A stretch of 64,000 nucleotides of DNA from assembly GCF_040829825.1 (NCBI RefSeq), contig NZ_JBFOLH010000025.1; one strand, 5' to 3'. Below the pieces are notes generated by a model that saw only the letters and a list, made by a program, of their open reading frames with translations, had not been told where the DNA came from and did no database searches. Source of the stretch: Leadbetterella sp040829825 (GTDB lineage Bacteria > Bacteroidota > Bacteroidia > Cytophagales > Spirosomataceae). The position numbers and the translations under genes are program-made. Within the stretch, counting starts at the first letter, position 1; every line of letters begins with the position of its first letter. Positions 51,151 to 60,518 of this stretch are shown here, in pieces.

Positions 51151-52206
51151 CTAATGGTGAACTTTCACCCCGTTTAGTTTTTTAAAATTCAACTGCTGCT
51201 GCTGGTTCATTTGCTGGCTGACTTTTATAGCCTCAGGCGTTTTATTTCCCAAAGCCGAGGAAAGTGTTACTTTTCGGGAGTGCTCATCAAAAATACTCAC
51301 AGACTTGAATTGAGGGTTAGCCTCTATATAGTAGCGGTATTCCCTGTCGTCCTGTAAAAAGGATACTGCTTCCCGGCTCCCCTGCTTCAGCTTATCCAAC
51401 AGCTGATAGGCTGTAGATTGGTTCCGCAACTCCTTAATGGGTAAATCTTGTAGTACCCTCTCTAAATCGAATCCATAGCTGAAAGGAAACTCCTTGACCC
51501 TGTTATTTCCCTGTGCATCCTTGTCATTTAAATCCAGCTGAATCCAGGTGCCTTCTTTCTGAACTGCACGTCCTTCCAGAAGCTGGTAAACGCGCCCTAT
51601 ATCCATACCCTCCCTGGCTTCAACATAATATTGCCTGGACGCTTCTGGCTTCGCTTCATCATATAGCTTGGCCTGAAAACCGTTAAACTGGTAGTTGCCG
51701 GTATGGTCCCTGACAAAGTGTAAGTGATGATCGACCCTTTCCCTTTCATTTATGTAGTAGGAATTTGGAATAGAGAATTGAGGTTGGCCTTGTCTGATCT
51801 GTTCGTCCAATTTTGAAGCGAGACCAGAGAAGCCGGCCTTTTGGATTTGCTCCTTTAAAGACCGGCTATTTGCCTCTGTATTCTTAACATCCTTCCTTAC
51901 ACTTATCCTCTCTCTTGCAGGTAGAACCAGCAGACGGCGAAGCATACGGAGCAGAAAGTTGGGATAGAGCTGCTTTTCCATCTGTCTTCTCTCCTGCTGC
52001 ATTACCTGTAGGGCAAAGCGCTCTTCCGGATCACTCGTCCCCTTATATTTGATGGCTGCGCGTTCATAATGGTGCAGCTTTTCTCTCAGCAGTGCACGAT
52101 TGGCCGAAATACTCATTGAGAATAGTTTACTGAAGCGCTCTTCCCGGCTTCGCCACAGGGTCAGCTCCATTTCTACCCGATTTGCTCCAACAAACTGATT
52201 CTTCAT
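51151..52206 (-). CDS. Hypothetical element protein, paralogous to the next gene
   Basis: 351 aa. An N-terminal basic, helical part (about 1-110, many Arg and Glu) is joined to a domain shared with the neighbouring 268-aa protein: LKEQIQKAGFSGLASKLDEQ, then a TxxYxIxxRExV-like strand, FSYGFDLERVLQDLPIKELR, and YYIEANPQFKSVSIFDEHSRK. Such domains (with IEANPQFK) recur in Bacteroidota mobile elements (DUF3945/DUF4099-type annotations); function unknown. No signal peptide. Confidence 0.6.
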   Translation of the reverse strand: MKNQFVGANRVEMELTLWRSREERFSKLFSMSISANRALLREKLHHYERAAIKYKGTSDPEERFALQVMQQERRQMEKQLYPNFLLRMLRRLLVLPARERISVRKDVKNTEANSRSLKEQIQKAGFSGLASKLDEQIRQGQPQFSIPNSYYINERERVDHHLHFVRDHTGNYQFNGFQAKLYDEAKPEASRQYYVEAREGMDIGRVYQLLEGRAVQKEGTWIQLDLNDKDAQGNNRVKEFPFSYGFDLERVLQDLPIKELRNQSTAYQLLDKLKQGSREAVSFLQDDREYRYYIEANPQFKSVSIFDEHSRKVTLSSALGNKTPEAIKVSQQMNQQQQLNFKKLNGVKVHH

Positions 52207-52236
52207 TTTGGTAGTATTTTATAATTTTACACTTCT

Positions 52237-53043
52237 TTATACAGTCTGGGCCTGCTTTCTCCTTTTTGCTTTAGGCTGCTGACTCACCGTGGGGCCATCA
52301 TCGTCAGCGACTGTTTGTCGCTCTTTACTACTCTCCTGTTTTGCCGATTGCCCCTGCTCCACAGATTGCTTTTCAGTCCGAGACTGGCGGTTAATTACCC
52401 GCTGCATATTCGAATCGTAGATATTGAGGGTTTTAAACTGCGGGTTAGCTTCAATGTGGTAATTTTTATCGACCCCATCCACTTGAATGGTTACCGGTAC
52501 CCGATTACCTTCCTTCAGCGCCGAAATGAGATTACTTTTCGATTCGGGATCTGCCAGCTGCCGGATAGGTTGCGCACTCAGAACTTTCTCCAAATCATAG
52601 CCGTAACTCTCATAGAAGTATTTTAGTTTAAAATTACCGCTGGCAGTGGTTTCTTTGAAGTCAATCATAACCCAGGCATTTGCCACCTGACCTTCTTTGG
52701 TGGTCAGGTCTTTATTTACTGCTCTTGTGTTCAGAAGATGATATGCTTCTTTTAAGGCAATATTATCCCCCTTATTGATATAAAATGTCTGCTCCAGTTT
52801 TTCTAAAGCCTTTGCCTTTTCAAGGCTCACCCGGTACGAGTTAAAGAAATACATATCACTTTGCTTCGATCTGGTGAAGTTGAGCTCAACACCTACATTA
52901 TCTCTTCCGTACTGGATGGAATGATTAAGTTTAAACTCCGCTTTTCCTTCCTGGATAGCTGCTTTAAGCTTATCCTCCAGTGTCTCGCTGAATCCGGTGG
53001 CAATGATTTGCTCACGCAGGTAATCAAAATTTTTCTGATTCAT
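52237..53043 (-). CDS. Hypothetical element protein with IEANPQFK domain
   Basis: 268 aa. LREQIIATGFSETLEDKLKA starts the same domain as in the upstream-side neighbour; YESYGYDLEKVLSAQPIRQL and YHIEANPQFKTLNIYDSNM match its motifs. The C-terminal 60 residues are low-complexity Gln/Ser/Lys (disordered). First of the two paralogs after traN; about 30 bases separate them. No known function. Confidence 0.6.
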   Translation of the reverse strand: MNQKNFDYLREQIIATGFSETLEDKLKAAIQEGKAEFKLNHSIQYGRDNVGVELNFTRSKQSDMYFFNSYRVSLEKAKALEKLEQTFYINKGDNIALKEAYHLLNTRAVNKDLTTKEGQVANAWVMIDFKETTASGNFKLKYFYESYGYDLEKVLSAQPIRQLADPESKSNLISALKEGNRVPVTIQVDGVDKNYHIEANPQFKTLNIYDSNMQRVINRQSRTEKQSVEQGQSAKQESSKERQTVADDDGPTVSQQPKAKRRKQAQTV

Positions 53044-53116
53044 CTCATTATACTTTTAATGTTTTATTAAACTATCCTCCATTCCGCAGACAACCTACCA
53101 GACTTGTCTTCAGATA

Positions 53117-53938
53117 CTACATATCGATGGGTTCGGATTTGATTATTGTGTTGTTGCGCAGCTTCAGGGCCAGATGTCTACCGCCATCCTTTTCCATGAG
53201 CTGTATAGCCAGGTACTTCTTATCCGGGATCGTGAATTTTGGCAAGGCAAACACTATTATATGTTGGGTTTTACCCAAAATCTGCTCAGTATTACCTTCG
53301 GTATAGATCGGCTTTATCTCTACTTCCTGGGTGGCTGTACGCCGGGCCTTTTTCTGATCCCGGACAAAAAAGCGAAGCTGCCCGATGTCGTAATCCACGT
53401 GAGTATCATTTTCCAGTTTCAGTTGGCAGTAGATCACATTATTGCGAATATAAAGCCCGCTTAGCTGAAGTTTTACACCAAACCGGCGGTCACTCTTGCT
53501 AACATTTCTTTTTGTCTCTGTTGCAATTAACTGACAGTCGAAGTGCACTTGAGCCTGATCGGTTTCTTCTTCGTTGAAGCTAGCCACCTTCTCACTAGCC
53601 TCAGAAAATGAAAGATTTAAGACCTGGGGGGCGGGGGAATACTGCACATTAAAACAGTACAGGCGCCCGTCGGCGGTGATAACAGTCAGACTGGTCTCCG
53701 GGAAATCTTTTTTGGCTGCTTTCAACTGAAGTACATTTTCCACGCCAGCCGCTTTTTGTACCAAAACATCCCTGCTTCCCCTGTCAACTGCTCTGATGGC
53801 AAAGGGAAAAACAATACTGGAAGTTTTCTGGTAGGTAATCTCAAGCGTTTTTGCACTGATGGCCACCTGGGCGTCGGCACGAATCTCTAAAAATAGAAGT
53901 GCTAAACTCATTAATCCTGCTATAACATTCTTTCTCAT
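53117..53938 (-). CDS. traN: Conjugative transposon protein TraN
   Basis: 273 aa. Signal peptide MRKNVIAGLMSLALLFLEIRADA; the mature part begins with a VirB9/TraN-like pattern (LEITYQKTSSIVFPFAIRAVDRGSRDVL seen in two parts) and ends in LAIQLMEKDGGRHLALKL, which is typical of TraN from Bacteroides CTn elements. Likely an outer-membrane-associated part of the mating channel. Last tra gene in this operon. Confidence 0.87.
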   Translation of the reverse strand: MRKNVIAGLMSLALLFLEIRADAQVAISAKTLEITYQKTSSIVFPFAIRAVDRGSRDVLVQKAAGVENVLQLKAAKKDFPETSLTVITADGRLYCFNVQYSPAPQVLNLSFSEASEKVASFNEEETDQAQVHFDCQLIATETKRNVSKSDRRFGVKLQLSGLYIRNNVIYCQLKLENDTHVDYDIGQLRFFVRDQKKARRTATQEVEIKPIYTEGNTEQILGKTQHIIVFALPKFTIPDKKYLAIQLMEKDGGRHLALKLRNNTIIKSEPIDM

Positions 53939-53968
53939 TACATAATCAATTTAAAGTTATCAATTGGG

Positions 53969-55243
53969 TTAACTGGCCGATTTTTCGTTCTGAAGTAGCA
54001 CCTGGTAGCCAGCTTTCAGGGTTACTTCAATCAGTTTTACTTTTTTGCTCAAAAGGTTTTTAGCTACTTCTATCCCGGCTGAAGCCGCCTGAGCACCCAG
54101 TGAAGGGTCAAGGCTACTTATTCCCAAAGTAGCAATGTTGCGATCAGCCGATTGTTTGACCGCGTCCCGGGTGATAGCCCCACGGACATAAATTCCTTCC
54201 ATTCCATCCAGATCATAGACAGTAAGATCTATGGGGTAAATGGAATCCTCACAGCGGATATCTTCAATATGGATCTTTAGCCGCTCGCCACTAAGCTGGG
54301 CGGTGCCGAAAACAAAGTTGTCTTTGGGCAGCAGGATTCCATTAATGGTTACATCCTGGGTTAGCCGTAGCTTTACTGTTGAACCGTTCACCACCCGTTG
54401 GGTTTCGTGAATAACCGCGGGGATGGTATTTCGTACCTGTTGTGATTTAGAACTTTCCGACCAGGAGAAAAACCCGTTAGGCGGATCATTATCCCATGAA
54501 TCCACTGTCACTTTGTTTACGCCCTGTTGGTCTGCCTGCTCTTTCTCTAATAGGGAAACTGTATTTTCATCTCCTTTTATGGACACAGGCAAACTTTCCT
54601 TTTCCTGCCTGTTAGCAGTTAGTCTTTGCTGGACCCGCTCAGGATGCTGAATATCCAGAATGGTTTCCAGCATGCCGCTGAGCTGCTCGATTTCCTTCTG
54701 CTCACTTTCTGTGCTGGTCATCGTCTTCATCATTTCTTCCAGCCGGTCTATCTCGGGAGAGTAGGAGTCTGTGCTCGCAGACGAATAGGGAGCTGGGACT
54801 TCCCGATAAGAGCCGTAAGAAGGCGCGTTAAGCTCTTTTTCCAGTTGAGCCAGCTTCCGGTATATTTTTTCTTCATTAGCATCTTCGTATCGCTTATCAC
54901 TGTTAAGAGAAGTATTCAGCCCCCGTGAGCTGTTAAGGGTCTGGGGTGCGGCCTCCGGCCTTACTCTTTGATAATTCGGATCATTTCGGATCAGCTCCTG
55001 CAGCTTCAGTGAGTCGGCGCGGGCCTGATTATAAAAGTCAAGCTTGGTGAGTCGGGCGTCTTCCTTCAGAACCGCGTCGGGAAGACTAAGTAGTAGTCCG
55101 CTGTGAGCGGGCTGTTGGGCTGTGCTTTCAGTGACTTTTCCTCCTCCAAGCGCCCAGAACAGTAAAGTAATGAAAGGAAGAGCCAGGGCGGGTAGCGCCA
55201 TGTAGAACTTTCTTTCCTGTAATTTTTTGGCAGATGTTTCCAT
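53969..55243 (-). CDS. traM: Conjugative transposon protein TraM
   Basis: 424 aa. One N-terminal membrane segment (FYMALPALALPFITLLFWAL), a long polar and partly coiled-coil centre (about 75-280), and a conserved C-terminal domain with TIPAVIHETQRVVNGSTVKLRL, VFGTAQLSGERLKIHI and GIEVAKNLLSKKVK in parts. VirB10-like architecture spanning the envelope. The sequence matches TraM of CTn-type elements. Confidence 0.87.
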   Translation of the reverse strand: METSAKKLQERKFYMALPALALPFITLLFWALGGGKVTESTAQQPAHSGLLLSLPDAVLKEDARLTKLDFYNQARADSLKLQELIRNDPNYQRVRPEAAPQTLNSSRGLNTSLNSDKRYEDANEEKIYRKLAQLEKELNAPSYGSYREVPAPYSSASTDSYSPEIDRLEEMMKTMTSTESEQKEIEQLSGMLETILDIQHPERVQQRLTANRQEKESLPVSIKGDENTVSLLEKEQADQQGVNKVTVDSWDNDPPNGFFSWSESSKSQQVRNTIPAVIHETQRVVNGSTVKLRLTQDVTINGILLPKDNFVFGTAQLSGERLKIHIEDIRCEDSIYPIDLTVYDLDGMEGIYVRGAITRDAVKQSADRNIATLGISSLDPSLGAQAASAGIEVAKNLLSKKVKLIEVTLKAGYQVLLQNEKSAS

Positions 55244-55268
55244 GATTGATAAAATTTAGATGAATGCT

Positions 55269-55595
55269 TTAATTTGTCTTTGACCTCGGCACAATAGATA
55301 AAGTACTGTCGCGTCCGTAACCGTAGTGTCTGCGTAAACTGTCAGCTAATACCCTGACCTTTTCCAGGGGATCGATAGAGATTTCTCCCGTTTTGTGAAA
55401 AAGGCCTGGCAGGGAAATCGGCTCGATTTTTAGCCGGTAATCTTTGGGGGGCAGAAATGCAGTGGCAATCAGGTAAAAGCTAAATCCTGTGGCCAGCAAA
55501 GTGAACAAGATCAGTCCGGTTACCCGGTGACGCCGTTTGCACCTACGGCTTAGATTAGCTGCCCATCGCGCGCCTGTTTTTAGTAAGTTTTCCAT
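55269..55595 (-). CDS. Small membrane protein in traL position (TraL-like)
   Basis: 108 aa, one membrane segment (VTGLILFTLLATGFSFYLIATA) after a basic N-terminus. Bacteroidota tra operons place a DUF3989 protein (TraL, about 100 aa, one TM) between traK and traM, as here. Identification by place and topology. Confidence 0.65.
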   Translation of the reverse strand: MENLLKTGARWAANLSRRCKRRHRVTGLILFTLLATGFSFYLIATAFLPPKDYRLKIEPISLPGLFHKTGEISIDPLEKVRVLADSLRRHYGYGRDSTLSIVPRSKTN

Positions 55596-55597
55596 TT

Positions 55598-56218
55598 TTA
55601 TCGTCTGTTTTCAGTTTTTACTTCTCTGTTTTCAATGGTTTGCCACCGTTCAATTAAAAATCCGTGGGGGTTGTTATCACTGCGGGCCACATTGCGAAGC
55701 GCCCCTTCTGTTATCAGACTCCGGGTAGTCACGCTGATAGGCCGAACGATCTGTTGGCTGGCGTAACAGCGGAACCGGTAAGGGTAGTGGTCGATGTCCA
55801 CGCTTACGCTGTCTACCCGTATACTTTGGCTGATATTGCCGGAAATCATCCCGGCATAAAAGCCATTTTCTTTCAGGTTGTCGTAGGCCTGCTTAGCAGA
55901 TTCATCTGCCAGGTACAGTGCTTTACCGACGTTTTCCCGTATCACCTTATCATCCGGGCTCAGGGTGAAAAAATAATGATGAAAGGTTCTGACATGATCC
56001 CGGGCTTCTACGGGAATATTGTCTTTTCTTTCTGCTGCGTATGCTTCCAATGCTTTTCCGTTTGCCAGTATGTAAATTTTTGACTGCATCCGGGAGACCG
56101 ATTGCGAGCTTTGGTAGAGGGCATACCCGCTGATGAGTGTGCAAGCTGCGATTACCACAAGGGTAAAGCTTCTTACGTGCCTGAAGGCCGTGTCAATGTT
56201 TTTCATTTTTTTAAACAT
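55598..56218 (-). CDS. traK: Conjugative transposon protein TraK
   Basis: 206 aa. KMKNIDTAFRHVRSFTLVV and the single N-terminal membrane segment, SQSIRVDSVSVDIDHYPYRF and RSLITEGALRNVARSDNNPHGF are typical of TraK (VirB8-like). A second ATG at 56206 (MKNIDTAF) is an alternative start. Part of the inner-membrane mating complex. Confidence 0.88.
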   Translation of the reverse strand: MFKKMKNIDTAFRHVRSFTLVVIAACTLISGYALYQSSQSVSRMQSKIYILANGKALEAYAAERKDNIPVEARDHVRTFHHYFFTLSPDDKVIRENVGKALYLADESAKQAYDNLKENGFYAGMISGNISQSIRVDSVSVDIDHYPYRFRCYASQQIVRPISVTTRSLITEGALRNVARSDNNPHGFLIERWQTIENREVKTENRR

Positions 56219-56231
56219 AGTGCTCTGGTAT

Positions 56232-57392
56232 TTACGGGTTTCCTTTTAATCTTTCTCCCATTGTGTCCTTAGAAGGATCGGAGGGCCTTCTGCCAAAAGT
56301 GTCATACATCTTACTGAATCCCCAGCTCGTCACAGCACTAGCTGTACTGGCAGCCATAACAGTACCGGCAGTATATGTGCTGGTAGTTTTATATGTGAAG
56401 GCGCTACTTCCAGCGTGAATGATGTAGTTAGCTACTGAAGGCACCGTAAAGTATCCCACAATACCTATAATGAGAAAAATGAGGTACCCGGCGTCTGTTC
56501 GGCTAAAGAAGGTATCTCCTGCCTGAGCGATTTGCGACAGGTCCAGCTTAAGCATATTTTCCTGGATCTTACCAATAATGGCACCAAAAATATTGGCCAC
56601 AGGAAGCCAGAGGAAAACATTGAGATAGCGGGCAAGCCAGGCCGTAAGTGTATGCTGAAACCCGTCAAAGACAGCAATCCCGAAGGCCAGCGGGCCCAGT
56701 ATAGCCAGCACAATCATCTGAAAGGTCCTCAGCGTATTGATACAGAGGGCTGCCGCCTCAAAAAGCAACCTCAACACCTCGCTCATCCATTCTTTAACTG
56801 AATTTCTAAAACTATAGGAAGCCTTAGCCATGGCGAACTTGATGTCATTACCTATACTTTCCAGCATTCCCTCTGAGGAACTATCCTCACCGTGGACATA
56901 CTTGTACCACTTATCCCTATCGCCCTGACCATTTATTCCCACATACATTTGCCATGCGTCGGTTCTCTTTATGGCTTCCTCTTTCCGCTTAAGAAGTAAG
57001 GCAATGGCCTTGTCTGAATCTTTCACCATACGGGCAGTGGCTGAAACGGTTGGTTTCATGATACCGTTGATCATTGCCAGTACGGTGGGAAAAATCAGGA
57101 TACAAAACCCGATTACGAAAGGGCGGAACAAGGGGTAAAAGTCCACCGGTTCTGCATTGGCAATGTGCCTCCAAACCCGGGCGGCGATGTACCAGGTAGC
57201 CGCAAAACCGGCTATACCCCTGCTGACACCGATCAGGCCACTACACAGCGGAAGCATCTCACTGTAAAGCTGATCCAGTACGCCCTGCAATCCGCCCACA
57301 TATCCGGCTGCTCCCTGAGCCTTACTTATTAGAGGCAATATCCATCCCACTGCTGCCATAAAGGCAACTCTTCTCCAATTTGCCATTTTCAT
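56232..57392 (-). CDS. traJ: Conjugative transposon protein TraJ
   Basis: 386 aa with a signal-like N-terminus and 6-7 membrane segments; AARVWRHIANAEPVDFYPLFRPFVIG and AYVRYLN-like WLARYLNVFLWLPVANIFGAI (in parts) are TraJ/VirB6-type motifs. It should form the inner-membrane channel core. Confidence 0.88.
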   Translation of the reverse strand: MKMANWRRVAFMAAVGWILPLISKAQGAAGYVGGLQGVLDQLYSEMLPLCSGLIGVSRGIAGFAATWYIAARVWRHIANAEPVDFYPLFRPFVIGFCILIFPTVLAMINGIMKPTVSATARMVKDSDKAIALLLKRKEEAIKRTDAWQMYVGINGQGDRDKWYKYVHGEDSSSEGMLESIGNDIKFAMAKASYSFRNSVKEWMSEVLRLLFEAAALCINTLRTFQMIVLAILGPLAFGIAVFDGFQHTLTAWLARYLNVFLWLPVANIFGAIIGKIQENMLKLDLSQIAQAGDTFFSRTDAGYLIFLIIGIVGYFTVPSVANYIIHAGSSAFTYKTTSTYTAGTVMAASTASAVTSWGFSKMYDTFGRRPSDPSKDTMGERLKGNP

Positions 57393-57398
57393 CGTTAC

Positions 57399-58037
57399 TT
57401 AATTGGTGATTCCGTAAAGCTCCTGAACACTGCGGCTATCGCTTTTTTCTTTGGCTCTCTGGATAGCCAGTATATCGGTTTCAGCGTTAAAATGTCTTAG
57501 AAACAGGAGTTTGTCCTGTATGTCTTCAAAGATGCTGTCAATCATTTTTAACCGCTCGTCATCGCTCATGCGTAGCTTACCGGCCGTGATCACCACCGTG
57601 AGCTCATCCAGATTTCTTAGACTCCCTTTAAAAAGGTTGCCATAGATCTTCTCCAGGTAGGCCAGCTCGTCAGCGTTAAAGTTTCCATTCTGTCGGAAGC
57701 GTCCCAATGCAGCTTTATACTCTCTTACCAGCATTACCTGGTAGTCAATGATATCGGCCACGCGCTTGTAATTCTTTACAGCCGGGCTAACCTTTAGTAG
57801 CCCGTCCAGGAACGCCTGGTGAATTTTAAAGTTTCCCTGCGCTATGTTGATTACCGTATTATAACCACCTGTCAGGATTTCATAACCCTGTTTCATCTGC
57901 TTCAGGATGGCCCGGAACTGCCGGAGCTTTTCGAGGTTGAGAAGCAATTGCGCAATTTCGGTTTCCTGGGCCCGCGCCTGAGGAATATGAGCGAAAGAAA
58001 GCCCCAAAAGACATAGAGCAATTATCCATTTTTTCAT
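57399..58037 (-). CDS. TraI/TerB-like exported protein 1 (tandem paralog)
   Basis: 212 aa. Signal peptide MKKWIIALCLLGLSFAHIPQARA, then long helices. The C-terminal part NADELAYLEKIYGNLFKGSLR, MSDDERLKMIDSIFEDI and IQRAKEKSDSRSVQELYG matches the C-terminus of TraI-like proteins. First of three tandem copies with about 30% pattern identity. Possibly the VirB5-like minor pilin or assembly role; function inferred. Confidence 0.72.
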   Translation of the reverse strand: MKKWIIALCLLGLSFAHIPQARAQETEIAQLLLNLEKLRQFRAILKQMKQGYEILTGGYNTVINIAQGNFKIHQAFLDGLLKVSPAVKNYKRVADIIDYQVMLVREYKAALGRFRQNGNFNADELAYLEKIYGNLFKGSLRNLDELTVVITAGKLRMSDDERLKMIDSIFEDIQDKLLFLRHFNAETDILAIQRAKEKSDSRSVQELYGITN

Positions 58038-58666
58038 AGCATTTCATCTTTTAGCCCATGGAGCTCACGGCTGATTTTAACATCTTCTTCTTCGCTGAGT
58101 CTTAAACCGCCCAGCAGCCTGATATCACCACTGAAGGCTTTGCAGAAGGAGTAGGCATCCTGCATGGCTGCAAATAGTTTATCAATACGCGCCATCCGCT
58201 CATCATCTCGCATTTCCAGCTTATAGTCAGTAGTGAGTGTAATCAGCTCATCCAGGATAAACTCGGATTGATTAAGCAAGCGGCTAAGAACCCTTTGGAT
58301 ATACAGCTCCTCCTGCTTTGTGAAACCTCCTGTTTCTTTCTTTAAGCTATTGACTTCGCGGCCTATCTGCTTTTGCAGGTCGATGATCTGTCCGACCCTG
58401 TCATATTGGCGAACCGCCGGATTTACCATTTTCAGAGACTTAAAGAAGGCGTCGTGAAGTTTGTATTCCCCTCTTTTAAAGGAGCTTACAATATCCAGGC
58501 CCTCCTGTACAATACGGTATCCCTTTTTTATGTATTCCAGGTGAACCTTGTTTGCTGCTACCTGAAGGATATGCTGAGTAAGCGATTTTTCATCCTGCTT
58601 TTGGGCTTTCAGGTTCGGCAGTACGGTAAGTATCAGTACACAAATCAGTAAATGTCTCATAATCAA
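58034..58666 (-). CDS. TraI/TerB-like exported protein 2 (tandem paralog)
   Basis: 210 aa. Signal peptide MIMRHLLICVLILTVLPNLKA. LEYIKKGYRIVQEGLDIVSS, FKRGEYKLHDAFFKSLKMVNP and MRDDERMARIDKLFAAM mirror copy 1 in order. Start overlaps copy 1 by 4 bases. The similarity is in length and spaced motifs (AVRQYDRVGQIID / AVKNYKRVADIID). Confidence 0.72.
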   Translation of the reverse strand: MIMRHLLICVLILTVLPNLKAQKQDEKSLTQHILQVAANKVHLEYIKKGYRIVQEGLDIVSSFKRGEYKLHDAFFKSLKMVNPAVRQYDRVGQIIDLQKQIGREVNSLKKETGGFTKQEELYIQRVLSRLLNQSEFILDELITLTTDYKLEMRDDERMARIDKLFAAMQDAYSFCKAFSGDIRLLGGLRLSEEEDVKISRELHGLKDEML

Positions 58667-58695
58667 AATTGCTTAAGTGATACTACAGGTAATAT

Positions 58696-59379
58696 TCAGG
58701 GCAAGCCGTAAAGGCTTTTAACGGCCTGCACTTCCTGCTGTGTTTTGGCCCTTTGCAAACTCAGCAGCATATTTTCCTGATTGAAGAGCTTCAGATCGTC
58801 ATAGTTTCGTTCCACCAGGCTGGCTGCGTGATTAATGATTTCCAGCCTCTTCGCATCAGCCATTTGTGTAGTCATCGCTTTAATGATCAGCGATATCTGG
58901 TCCACATTTTTCAAACTTTCCTTCAGAATCCCCTCATAGACAATGGCCATGTAGTCCAGCTCGTCGGCCGTAAAATTCCGGTCCCCTTTAAAGAGCTCCC
59001 AAACCCGTCCATACTCCCGGATCATATCTTTCTGTTTAGTCAGAACATCCCGAATCCGCTGGTAGGTAGAAATGATGTTTTTTACTTTCGAGAGCTCCTC
59101 GTAGTACTTGCGATACTGTTCCTTTTGTTTCTCGGTCCAGTTAGCAATCTCCTTTAGCTTGGCCTTGGAAAGAATATTTTCCAATTCTTTCTGAGCGTTT
59201 TGTAACCAAATGGTTTTGTTTTGAAGTTTCTGAATAGCAATATCAATGGCTTTGATCACCTTGATAATCAACTCTTTGATGGCCTTAATGATCGGGTTTG
59301 CAGCTCTCACGGGTTGAGAGCTGGTGACTACTCCGGTCAGCAGGATAGCCATAGTAAAAATCCGGATGTACTTTTTCAT
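58696..59379 (-). CDS. Conjugal transfer protein TraI-like (tandem paralog 3)
   Basis: 227 aa. Signal peptide MKKYIRIFTMAILLTGVVTSSQPVRA; then LQNKTIWLQNAQKELENILSK and TADELDYMAIVYEGILKESLKNVDQI, and QMADAKRLEIINHAASLVERNY near the end. This matches the protein annotated as TraI in Bacteroidota conjugative elements closely. Its stop is 29 bases before copy 2 and its start overlaps traG by 4 bases. Confidence 0.8.
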   Translation of the reverse strand: MKKYIRIFTMAILLTGVVTSSQPVRAANPIIKAIKELIIKVIKAIDIAIQKLQNKTIWLQNAQKELENILSKAKLKEIANWTEKQKEQYRKYYEELSKVKNIISTYQRIRDVLTKQKDMIREYGRVWELFKGDRNFTADELDYMAIVYEGILKESLKNVDQISLIIKAMTTQMADAKRLEIINHAASLVERNYDDLKLFNQENMLLSLQRAKTQQEVQAVKSLYGLP

Positions 59380-60491
59380 GACTTCTGTGTTTTGAGTTCT
59401 TCCGCCAGGGCAGATATCCCTTTTCGGATATCGCCGCCAAACTTTTCAGCATATTGCATCACCCTGAGCTTTTCGCTCTGCTCGGTCGTATAGGCAAGGT
59501 ATTCCTCCATACTAACTTCCGTTCGGTATACCCGGCTGAGGGTGCCACCCAGGCTGATAAAAACTTCCTTGTATTTCCTAAGCGGATCGTTGGCTTTGTT
59601 TACGGACAATACCAATGCCTTCTCTTTGTCAGTCAGCCCCAATAGTTCCTGGATGTGATCAAATTTGTTCTGGTACTTGCTCTGATCAAGGAGGATCTTA
59701 CAATCGCTGTTATTAATGATGGCTTGCTTTACGACCGGCGAGGAAATAATATCCTCGATCTCCTGGGTCACCACCACCGCTTCGCCGTAGAATTTTCTAA
59801 CTGTCTTAAACAAATACTTTATGTATTCCGAGAAGCTCTCTGTCATCAATGCTTTCCAGGCTTCTTCTATTAAGATCATCTTGCGGATGCCTGTGAGCTT
59901 GCGCATCTTGTTTATGAACAGCTCCATGACTATTATCACCGTGACGGGAAACAGGATCGGAGAGTCCTTTATCGCGTCAATTTCAAAGATTATCAGCCGT
60001 TCATGCAACAGGTCTAAATTTTCCGTGGCATTGAGCAGATAGTCGAATTCGCCTCCGGCATAATAGGGCCTGAGCACGTAAAGAAAATTACTGATGTCAA
60101 AGTCCTTTTCTTTAACTCTATCAGCTTCCAGTCTCGGTACATAGTCGTCACGCAGGAAATCATAGAAAGTATTAAAGCATGGGAATACATCTTTGTGCTT
60201 TTCCAGAAATTGGAAATAACCTGTAATCGCATTAGACAACGCTACATATTCGCTCCGCTTAAACTGTTCATTACCACTTTTCCAAAGTGCGAGTAGCAGT
60301 GTTTTGATGCTTTCCTTTTTCTCTGTGTCCAGGCTGTCACCTTCCCCGATAAAAAAGGGGTTGAATCGTATGGGGTTATCTTCACTATAAGTGAAGTAAT
60401 ATCCGTTTACCATATCGCACAAGCCCTTATAGCTGTGGCCGACGTCTACCAAGACGATGTGGGTTCCCTGCTCGTAATAGCTTCGAACCAT
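59376..60491 (-). CDS. traG (VirB4-type ATPase), 3' part
   Basis: 371 codons from the first ATG after the interruption. It begins MVRSYYEQG, which in intact TraG follows GSGKSFFTNH; those codons are present just upstream (60492-60521) but not behind an in-frame ATG. Walker B region LIIFEIDAIKD, ILIEEAWKAL, VVTQEIEDI and LSVNKANDP are the VirB4 motifs. This fragment holds the C-terminal RecA-like domain without a complete P-loop and would not bind ATP alone. TraG powers the mating channel. Confidence 0.85.
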   Translation of the reverse strand: MVRSYYEQGTHIVLVDVGHSYKGLCDMVNGYYFTYSEDNPIRFNPFFIGEGDSLDTEKKESIKTLLLALWKSGNEQFKRSEYVALSNAITGYFQFLEKHKDVFPCFNTFYDFLRDDYVPRLEADRVKEKDFDISNFLYVLRPYYAGGEFDYLLNATENLDLLHERLIIFEIDAIKDSPILFPVTVIIVMELFINKMRKLTGIRKMILIEEAWKALMTESFSEYIKYLFKTVRKFYGEAVVVTQEIEDIISSPVVKQAIINNSDCKILLDQSKYQNKFDHIQELLGLTDKEKALVLSVNKANDPLRKYKEVFISLGGTLSRVYRTEVSMEEYLAYTTEQSEKLRVMQYAEKFGGDIRKGISALAEELKTQKS

Positions 60492-60518
60492 ATGGTTAGT
60501 AAAAAATGATTTTCCTGA

